Made by a program: the position numbers and the translations under genes. The notes under the pieces were generated by a model. The model did not search any database, had not been told where the DNA came from, and saw only the letters and a list, made by a program, of their open reading frames with translations. Of a stretch of DNA of 24,374 nt, positions 15,253 through 21,195 are shown piece after piece. The stretch covers positions 1-24,374 of the forward strand of contig DASWHK010000078.1 of assembly GCA_036398215.1 (NCBI GenBank), read 5' to 3'. Each line of letters begins with the position of its first letter. The stretch's first letter is position 1. Source of the DNA: DASWHK01 sp036398215 (GTDB lineage: Bacteria > Acidobacteriota > UBA890).

Positions 15253-17165
15253 GCACGGTCGGCCCCTGGCGCCCCAATTCGGCCAACGGCGGCTCGGCAC
15301 CGCGGCGGCCACGCCTGCGCTTTCGCAGCCAGAGGCCGGGCGGCGACGCCATGCTCGAGAGCCCGGTCACCCGGAGCCGCCTCACCACCCGCGTCCACCT
15401 GGCCGAGGGCTTCGTGATCCTGCTGGTCACGATCCTGCTCTTCGGCTTCTGGCGGCTGCAGGTGGTCCATGCCACCCACTACCGCGAGCTGGCCGAGAAC
15501 AACCGCCACCGCAACCTCATCGTGCGCGCGCCGCGCGGCCTGATGTTCGACCGCAGCGACCTGCTGGTGGCCGCCAACCGCCCGGCCTTCAACGTCGCGA
15601 TCGTCCGTGAAGAGCTCGACGATCGGCCGGCGACGCTCGCCTGGCTGGCCAGCGTCCTGGGGGAGACCCGCGAGGAGCTCGACGCGCGCCTGGAGAGAGA
15701 CCGCCGCATTCCGGTGTTCCAGCCGGTGGTCATCGCCGAGGACATCCCGCGGCCGCTGGTCGCGGCGATCGAGGCCCGGTCCCTCGAGTTCCCGGGAGTG
15801 CTGATCCAGCCCGAGCACATGCGCTACTACCCCGAAGGCACGCTCGCCGCCCATGTCCTCGGCCACGTCGGCGAGATCAGCCGCGAGCAGCTCGACGCCT
15901 GGGGCGGCGACCGTTATCGGATGGGCGATATCATCGGCAAGAACGGCCTCGAGAGCGTCCACAACGATTCCCTCTCGGGCTACGCGGGCCAGGAGCAGCT
16001 GCTCGTCAACAGCTCCGGCCGCACCGTGCAGGTCCTCGATCAGACGCCGCCGCAGCCGGGCAGGACGCTGGCCCTGACCCTCGACCTGCCGCTCCAGCGC
16101 AGGGCCGAGGCCTTGCTCGAAGGCCGGCGGGGCGCCATCGTCGTCCTCGACGTCAACACCGGCGGAGTGCTGGCGCTGGCCTCGTCGCCGACCTTCGACC
16201 CCAACATGTTCGCCCGCCGCTTCTCCACCGCCGAATGGGACGCGCTGCGGAACGACCCGGCCCGGCCGCTGCAGAACCGCGCCCTGCAGAGCGCCTTTCC
16301 TCCCGGCTCGGTGTTCAAGCTGGTGATGGCGCTGGCCGGCCTCGAGAACGGCGTGATCACCCCCCAGACCACGGTCTATTGCCCGGGGGGCGGCACCTAT
16401 TTCGGCCAGCGGCGCAACTGCAACGCCGTGCACGGCACCGTGAACCTCAAGAGCGCCATCGGCCGCTCCTGCAACGTCTACTTCTACGAGCTCGGCGCCA
16501 AGCTCGGCCGCGAGAAGATCGTCGAGGTGGCCGAGCGCTACGGGTTCGGCGCCCGCACCGGCATCGACCTGCTGGAAGAGCGCGGCGGCACGCTGCCCAC
16601 CGACGAGTGGATCGCCCGGGCGCCAGGCCGCGAAGGCAACTGGTATCCCGGCGAGACCATCGTGCTGTCGATCGGCCAGGGCCCGATCGACGTCACCCCC
16701 CTGCAGATGGCCCACATGGTCGCGACCCTGGCCACCGGGACCGAGATCACGCCCCATCTGATAGAAAGCGAGCAGGACGCCGCCGGCCGCGCCCAGCCCG
16801 TCGAGCTTGCGGTGCCCAGCGTCGATGTCCGCCTCAACCCCTTGCACCAGGAGGCGATTCTCGAGGGGATGTGGGCGGCCGTGAACGAGAGCGGCACCGG
16901 GTGGCGCGCCCGCAACCCCGAGATCCCGTACGGCGGCAAGACCGGCAGCGCGCAGGTCGCCGCGACCGCAGCCGCCGGTCCGGAGGCGCTGCGCCCCGAG
17001 GAGCTCCGCAACCACGCCTGGTTCGTCGGCGTCGCCCCGGTCGACGACCCCCAGGTGTCGATCGCCGTGTTCATCGAGCATGGCGGCGCCGGCGGCGCCA
17101 TCGCGGCGCCGATCGCGGGGTCGGTGCTGAACGCCTGGTTCGAGGCCCGCCGGAACGCCCAATGA
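15249..17165 (+). CDS. mrdA: Penicillin-binding protein 2, elongasome transpeptidase
   Basis: This 638-residue class B PBP cross-links peptidoglycan during elongation. The basic cytoplasmic tail is followed by a membrane helix (about 54-72), then a PBP dimerisation/pedestal domain with the RAPRGLMFDR element (93-102) and the transpeptidase domain. Active-site motifs are SVFK (354-357, catalytic Ser354), SCN (407-409) and KTG (564-566). ATG 15249 is preferred because AGGGGG precedes it and it overlaps mreD. It adds a Pro/Arg-rich N-terminal extension of about 34 residues before a second possible ATG at 15351. RodA, its glycosyltransferase partner, is encoded directly downstream with a 4-base overlap. 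Confidence 0.96.
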   Translation: MSTVGPWRPNSANGGSAPRRPRLRFRSQRPGGDAMLESPVTRSRLTTRVHLAEGFVILLVTILLFGFWRLQVVHATHYRELAENNRHRNLIVRAPRGLMFDRSDLLVAANRPAFNVAIVREELDDRPATLAWLASVLGETREELDARLERDRRIPVFQPVVIAEDIPRPLVAAIEARSLEFPGVLIQPEHMRYYPEGTLAAHVLGHVGEISREQLDAWGGDRYRMGDIIGKNGLESVHNDSLSGYAGQEQLLVNSSGRTVQVLDQTPPQPGRTLALTLDLPLQRRAEALLEGRRGAIVVLDVNTGGVLALASSPTFDPNMFARRFSTAEWDALRNDPARPLQNRALQSAFPPGSVFKLVMALAGLENGVITPQTTVYCPGGGTYFGQRRNCNAVHGTVNLKSAIGRSCNVYFYELGAKLGREKIVEVAERYGFGARTGIDLLEERGGTLPTDEWIARAPGREGNWYPGETIVLSIGQGPIDVTPLQMAHMVATLATGTEITPHLIESEQDAAGRAQPVELAVPSVDVRLNPLHQEAILEGMWAAVNESGTGWRARNPEIPYGGKTGSAQVAATAAAGPEALRPEELRNHAWFVGVAPVDDPQVSIAVFIEHGGAGGAIAAPIAGSVLNAWFEARRNAQ

Positions 17166-18244
17166 TCCTCTTCGACCGGCGCACCTTCCAGGCTTTCGAC
17201 TACCTGCTGCCCTTCGCCCTGGCACTGCTGCTGGGCCTCGGGGTGACGCTGATCGCCTCGGCGAGCTCGGAAGGCCACTACCAGCGCCAGCTCGTCTGGG
17301 CGGCCGCCGCCGTGGTCATGGCGATCTCGGTCTCGGCGATCGACTACCGCAAGCTCAGCGACAGGGGTTACGAGCTCTGGGCGGTGACGATGCTGGTGCT
17401 CGCCGCCATGCTGTTCTTCGCCCCGCTGACGGCGAATGCGCGCAGCTGGATCAGCATCGGGCCTTTCGGTCTGCAGCCCTCCGAGCTGGCCAAGGTGGCG
17501 GTGATCCTGGCGCTCGCTCACTACTTCGCCGAGCGTGACGCGCGGCCGTTCGGGTGGCGGGGGCTGCTGGTGCCCGGAATCCTCGCCGCCGTGCCGTTCG
17601 TGCTGGTGGCGCTGCAGCCCGACCTGGGCACGGCGAGCACGTTCCTGCCGGTGATGGCGGGGATCGCCTGGGTCGCCGGGATCCGCTACGGGACGGCCGC
17701 CAGGCTGGCGGCCGCCGCCGCCGCCGTCGCCCCGCTCGGCTACTTTCTGCTCGAGGAGTACCAGCGCAACCGCCTGTTCACCTTCATCAACCCGGATGCC
17801 GATCCGCTCGGCGCCGGCTACCAGATCGTGCAGTCGAAGATCGCGGTGGGCTCCGGCGGCCTCTTCGGCAGGGGCCTGTTTTCCGGCAGCCAGAGCCAGC
17901 TGCAGTTCCTCCCCGCCCAGCATACCGACCTGGTCTTCGCCGTCCTCGGCGAGGAGCTGGGCTTCCTCGGCGTCGCCGCGGCGTTGGGGCTCTACCTGTT
18001 GCTGCTGCTGCGCGTGCTGCAGACGGCGCGGCTGGCCCGCGACCGGGTGGGCACCTACATCGCCACGGGCGTCGCCGCCCTGCTCGCCTATCACCTGCTC
18101 GTCAACGTGGGCATGGTGATCGGCTTCGCCCCGATCACCGGGATCCCCCTGCCACTGCTGTCCTACGGCGGCTCCTCGGCCCTGGCCACCGGGATCGCCA
18201 TCGGCCTGGTCATCTCGATCCGTACCCGCCGGTTCCTGAATTGA
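17162..18244 (+). CDS. rodA: SEDS-family peptidoglycan glycosyltransferase RodA
   Basis: This 360-residue polytopic membrane enzyme (about ten hydrophobic segments) polymerises lipid II in the elongasome together with PBP2. SEDS signatures seen are RSWISIGPFGLQPSELAK at 94-111, LQPDLGTAS at 151-159, PDADPLGAGYQIVQSKIAVG, and QHTDLVFAVLGEELG with Asp256, the residue matching the catalytic Asp known in RodA. The C-terminal LPLLSYGGSS motif is at 330-339. It is the last gene of the mre operon. FtsW is the alternative, but the position next to mrdA and mreBCD supports RodA. Confidence 0.95.
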   Translation: MILFDRRTFQAFDYLLPFALALLLGLGVTLIASASSEGHYQRQLVWAAAAVVMAISVSAIDYRKLSDRGYELWAVTMLVLAAMLFFAPLTANARSWISIGPFGLQPSELAKVAVILALAHYFAERDARPFGWRGLLVPGILAAVPFVLVALQPDLGTASTFLPVMAGIAWVAGIRYGTAARLAAAAAAVAPLGYFLLEEYQRNRLFTFINPDADPLGAGYQIVQSKIAVGSGGLFGRGLFSGSQSQLQFLPAQHTDLVFAVLGEELGFLGVAAALGLYLLLLLRVLQTARLARDRVGTYIATGVAALLAYHLLVNVGMVIGFAPITGIPLPLLSYGGSSALATGIAIGLVISIRTRRFLN

Positions 18245-18759
18245 GCCGCCCGGGTAGCCGGATCCGCGGCCGAGGCGGTATAATGGATCGATACGATATT
18301 CTGGATCGCCTCCTCCTCTTCGGGTCCGCGGCAAACGGCCCTTGGCAGCAGGCGCGAGAACGTCGACAGAAGCCTCACGTGGCCACACGTTCTCATCCGA
18401 CGCGGGTGCCATTGGTGAGTCGGGCGATCCGAAAGGTTTTACTTGCACCACGTTGACGGGATGATCGTACGCGCAACGCCATCGTTCGATGGTGCCGGAC
18501 GATCTGTTCCCGTCGGCCTCGTTTTTCCCGTTGCTTTTGACCTTGGCTGCGCGGCGCCGCTTCCCGGCGCCGGCGTGGCGATCCTTCCCCCCAACGCAAT
18601 GAGCACACCCCGGCCACGAGCGACCGAGAGGACAATCCCCGCGTCCTCTTCGGATCGGCACGAGAAGGCCGGCTTGCTCAGCGTTCAGGCGCACGGCCGG
18701 CGCGGCGAGACGTCGAGGCATTCCGTCTCCCCCGGCCGCCGGCGCCCGGAGAATTCCGA
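18245..18759 (+). other. Long leader region upstream of the RNase E/G gene
   Basis: These 515 bases have no supported gene. A TATAAT hexamer at 18279-18284 could start a leader of about 470 bases. Possible RNA structures are an 8-base inverted repeat GAGAACGT/ACGTTCTC (18356-18363 with 18387-18394) and a hairpin around CCATCG-TT-CGATGG (about 18477-18494), and GC-rich stems occur near 18545-18580 and 18730-18750. E. coli rne also has a long structured leader used for autoregulation; a similar role here is speculation. Confidence 0.4.
18279..18284 (+). promoter_or_regulatory. TATAAT -10 hexamer, candidate rng promoter
   Basis: An exact TATAAT stands out in GC-rich DNA 35 bases after rodA. The -35 position (18256-18261, AGCCGG with 17-base spacing) is poor, so a promoter is possible rather than certain. 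Confidence 0.35.
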
Positions 18760-20292
18760 ATGGCTCGCAAAGAGATCATTACCAACACCAACGAGGATGA
18801 AACGCGGCTTGCCATCCTCGAAGATGGACTGTTAACCGAAGTCTTTCTGGAACGCGCCGTGGCGCGGGGGCTGGCCGGCAACATCTACAAGGGCAGGGTC
18901 AGCCGGGTCCTTCCCGGCATGCAATCCGCCTTCGTCGACATCGGCCTCGAGCGCGACGGCTTCCTGTACGTCTCCGACGTCCTCGCCGACATCGAGGAGT
19001 TCTCCAGCTGGATGGAGGGCGACGACGAAGACGACGACGGCCACGAGCACACGCCCGGCAAGCGCCGCAGCCGCAGGGCTCGCGAGCGGCAGCGGATCGA
19101 GGACCTGCTGTCCAAGGGCGACGAGATCCTCGTGCAGATCTCCAAGGCGCCGCTCGGCACCAAGGGGGCGCGGATCACCACCCACATCTCGCTGCCGGGC
19201 CGCTTCCTGGTCTATATGCCGACGGTCGACCACGTCGGCGTCTCCCGCAAGATCGCCGACCGTTCCGAGCGCAACCGGCTGCGCAAGATCATCCACAACA
19301 TCCGCCCCAAGAACGTCGGCGGCCTGATCGCCCGCACCGCCGGGATCGGCCAGAACCAGCAGGACTTCCAGGACGACATGATGTTCTTGATCGAGGCCTG
19401 GGAGGAGATCAAGCGCCGCTCCGAGGCGGCGCCGGCTCCGAAGCTGATCCACAAGGACCTCTCGGTGCTGCTGCGGCTGCTGCGCGACGTGTTCGCCGAG
19501 GATTTCGACCGCGTCGTGGTCGACGACAAGAAAGAGTATGACCAGGCGGTTCGCTTCGTCTCGCAGCTGCAGCCGACCATGGTCGGCAAGATCGAGCTCT
19601 ACGAGAAGAAGACGCCGATCTTCGACTTCTACAAGATCCAGCAGCAGCTCGACAAGGCGCTCGAGTCCAAGGTCTGGCTCAAGTCGGGCGGCTATCTGGT
19701 GATCGACCAGACCGAAGCGCTGGTCGCCATCGACATCAACACCGGCAAGTACGTCGGCAAGCGGCGGCTCGAGGACACGGTTCTGAAGACCAACCTCGAG
19801 GCGGTCAAGGAGATCGGGCGCCAGTTGCGCCTCCGCGACCTCGGCGGCATCATCGTCATCGACTTCATCGACATGGAAGAGAAGGCGAACGAGCACAAGG
19901 TGCTGCAGGCGCTCCTCGACGAGCTCAAGAAGGATCGCGCCAAGACCCAGGTTCTGCAGATCTCCGAGTTCGGCCTCGTCCAGCTCACCCGCCAGAGGGT
20001 CAAGCAGAGCCTCGAGCGCATCATGCTGCAACCCTGCCCCTACTGCGCCGGCAGCGGCCGCGTGAAGTCGATCGACACGATCTGCATCGAGATCCTGCGC
20101 GAGGTCAAGCGGCTGAAAGCCGACCTCAACGGCAACGGTATCGTCATCCGCACCAGCCCCTCGGTGGCCTCGGCGCTCGAGCACACCGAACGAACGATGC
20201 TGCGGCAGATCCGCGACGAGATCCAGGCGCCGGTCAGCCTGCTGCCGGACGGGCACCTCCACCAAGAACAGTTCGAGGTCGTGAGCCTCTAG
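18760..20292 (+). CDS. rng: Ribonuclease E/G family endoribonuclease
   Basis: This 510-residue single-strand-specific endoribonuclease should act in rRNA processing and mRNA decay. An S1 RNA-binding domain spans about residues 38-146, with NIYKGRVSRVLPGMQSAFVD at its start. The DNase I-like catalytic domain has metal-binding Asp325 (AIDINTG) and Asp368 (VIDFIDM), 43 apart as in E. coli RNase E. The zinc-link CPYC is at 426-429, 58 after Asp368, also as in E. coli. No long C-terminal scaffold is present, so it is G-like in size. Odd: an acidic then basic insert (about 86-112, GDDEDDDGH then KRRSRRARERQR) sits inside the S1 domain. GGAG (18748-18751) precedes the ATG by 8 bases. Its linkage to mreBCD mirrors mreBCD-maf-rng in E. 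coli. Confidence 0.95.
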   Translation: MARKEIITNTNEDETRLAILEDGLLTEVFLERAVARGLAGNIYKGRVSRVLPGMQSAFVDIGLERDGFLYVSDVLADIEEFSSWMEGDDEDDDGHEHTPGKRRSRRARERQRIEDLLSKGDEILVQISKAPLGTKGARITTHISLPGRFLVYMPTVDHVGVSRKIADRSERNRLRKIIHNIRPKNVGGLIARTAGIGQNQQDFQDDMMFLIEAWEEIKRRSEAAPAPKLIHKDLSVLLRLLRDVFAEDFDRVVVDDKKEYDQAVRFVSQLQPTMVGKIELYEKKTPIFDFYKIQQQLDKALESKVWLKSGGYLVIDQTEALVAIDINTGKYVGKRRLEDTVLKTNLEAVKEIGRQLRLRDLGGIIVIDFIDMEEKANEHKVLQALLDELKKDRAKTQVLQISEFGLVQLTRQRVKQSLERIMLQPCPYCAGSGRVKSIDTICIEILREVKRLKADLNGNGIVIRTSPSVASALEHTERTMLRQIRDEIQAPVSLLPDGHLHQEQFEVVSL

Positions 20293-20388
20293 GGAATCGC
20301 AGAGCCGCGCGTCTGCGGCGTTGCGCTTGGTCGGCCTCCCTCCGCCGTACGAGAAGTCTAGGAGGCCCCGCGATTGCCGGGCATCGTC

Positions 20389-20485
20389 GGCGCTATGGGT
20401 CCTCGCGGGAGGCAGCGCGTCATTCGTTTCGCCGGCCGTGGAGTTCGGAGACACGCGAGCGCCTCTCGCGAGGACCCATAGCGCC
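20389..20485. repeat. Inverted repeat with 25-base arms
   Basis: Arms 20389-20413 and 20461-20485 are complementary at 24 of 25 positions, centred on a 47-base interior in which GCGT/ACGC can pair further. The arms begin and end with GGCGCTATGGGTCCTCGCG. No T-tract follows, so it is not a simple terminator. Confidence 0.75.
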
Positions 20486-20593
20486 TCCTCCACCCTCTGC
20501 TCCGGCTCTGCAAGGTCGGAACCGCCGAGGATGCCGACCGTCATGCCCGCGGCCTCACACCGTGCCAGGCAATCAGGTTGGCGGCGCCCCGAT

Positions 20594-20697
20594 GGGTGCC
20601 CGGTCCGCCAGCCGTGGGCGGACCGAGCGCTGATTGTCCTCGCCAGCGCACCAACGACGACGACACACTTAACGCTCGGCTGGCGGACCGAACACCC
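20594..20697. repeat. Inverted repeat with 21-base arms
   Basis: Arms 20594-20614 and 20677-20697 are complementary at 19 of 21 positions, including a perfect 14-base core CGGTCCGCCAGCCG. The interior is 62 bases and holds GAGCG/CGCTC pairs that could extend the fold. It lies about 100 bases upstream of the padR promoter. Confidence 0.7.
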
Positions 20698-20797
20698 CCG
20701 GGCCGAGGTCACGGGGCTCAGGCCCACCCCTGGTGCGCAACCCAATCGAACGTCATGTGACGTGACTTCGGGCGAGTTACGACCCATGCTCGAATGG

Positions 20798-20826
20798 TTG
20801 CAGCCGCGTACCATGAAAAGTATACT
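20798..20826 (+). promoter_or_regulatory. Promoter of the padR-ADOP operon
   Basis: TTGCAG (20798-20803), a 17-base spacer and TATACT (20821-20826) form a good sigma-70-type promoter about 45 bases upstream of the padR start codon. The -10 lies inside a perfect palindrome, which fits repression at this site. Confidence 0.6.
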
Positions 20827-20827
20827 T
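20818..20827. promoter_or_regulatory. Candidate PadR operator, AAGTATACTT
   Basis: This perfect 10-base palindrome overlaps the -10 hexamer of the padR promoter. PadR-family repressors bind AT-rich dyads over their own promoters, so autoregulation is a reasonable inference. Confidence 0.5.
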
Positions 20828-20868
20828 CGGTGGAGTCGCTTTTTTATTCTTCGAACCGGAGGTGCTCC

Positions 20869-21195
20869 GTGCCCAAGCTCGGAGAGTTCGAGTTGCTGGT
20901 CCTGCTCTCGGTGCTGCGACAGCGCCACGCCCCGTACGCCAACAAAGTGCGCGAGGACCTCGAGGCCCACGCCGGCCGGCAGGTGACGCGCGGCGCCCTG
21001 TACCACACCATCGACCGGCTCGGTGACAAGGGCTTGCTGGCGTGGGAGCTCGAGCCGAGCCAGGTGCCCGAGCGGGGCGGCCATCCCATGCGCCGGCTCC
21101 TGGTCACCGAGGAAGGGGTCGTCGCGGTACGCGAGGCCCGCGAGGTGCTGGCGACCTTCTTCGGCGGGCTCGATGCCGCCCTGGAGGAGCAATGA
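20869..21195 (+). CDS. PadR-family transcriptional regulator
   Basis: This 108-residue winged-helix protein opens with GEFELLVLLSVLR and carries the recognition region GRQVTRGALYHTIDRLGDKGLL (about 36-57), a wing with GGHPMRRLLVTEEG and a C-terminal dimerisation helix. It fits the small PadR group that accompanies ADOP permeases in Acidobacteriota. GTG 20869 is chosen because GGAGG (20858-20862) lies 6 bases upstream. Its TGA overlaps the permease ATG, so the two are co-translated. It probably represses its own operon through the palindrome at 20818-20827; the inducing signal is unknown. Confidence 0.9.
   Translation: MPKLGEFELLVLLSVLRQRHAPYANKVREDLEAHAGRQVTRGALYHTIDRLGDKGLLAWELEPSQVPERGGHPMRRLLVTEEGVVAVREAREVLATFFGGLDAALEEQ

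Larger units (their letters stand above)
20293..20868. other. Gene-free region with large inverted repeats, upstream of padR
   Basis: The 576 bases between rng and padR have no convincing gene; open frames on both strands look like GC-rich noise. The region contains two strong inverted repeats (20389-20485 and 20594-20697), a small CGTCA-TG-TGACG inverted repeat near 20750-20761, and the padR promoter (20798-20826). Base use becomes AT-richer only near the promoter. The stretch after the rng stop (about 20310-20340, TCTGCGGCGTTGC) resembles TCTGCCGCGTTGC in the repeat block at 144-156, hinting at a common repeat origin. Confidence 0.5.

Noticed and set aside
14850..17225. Very long open frame on the minus strand opposite mreD and mrdA (about 790 codons); similar ones oppose the permease (20844-23966), rng (18832-21441) and WecA (1948-3192)
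   Set aside because: High GC makes antisense frames stay open. Their compositions are low-complexity (Arg, Gly, Ala, Asp-rich) without domains, and they lie opposite well-supported genes.
18443..18835. Small gene upstream of rng
   Set aside because: The frame overlaps the start of rng, lacks domain-like sequence and has no ribosome site; better read as leader.
20321..20986. Gene covering the rng-padR gap
   Set aside because: The frame runs through both inverted repeats and into padR in another frame, with noise-like composition.
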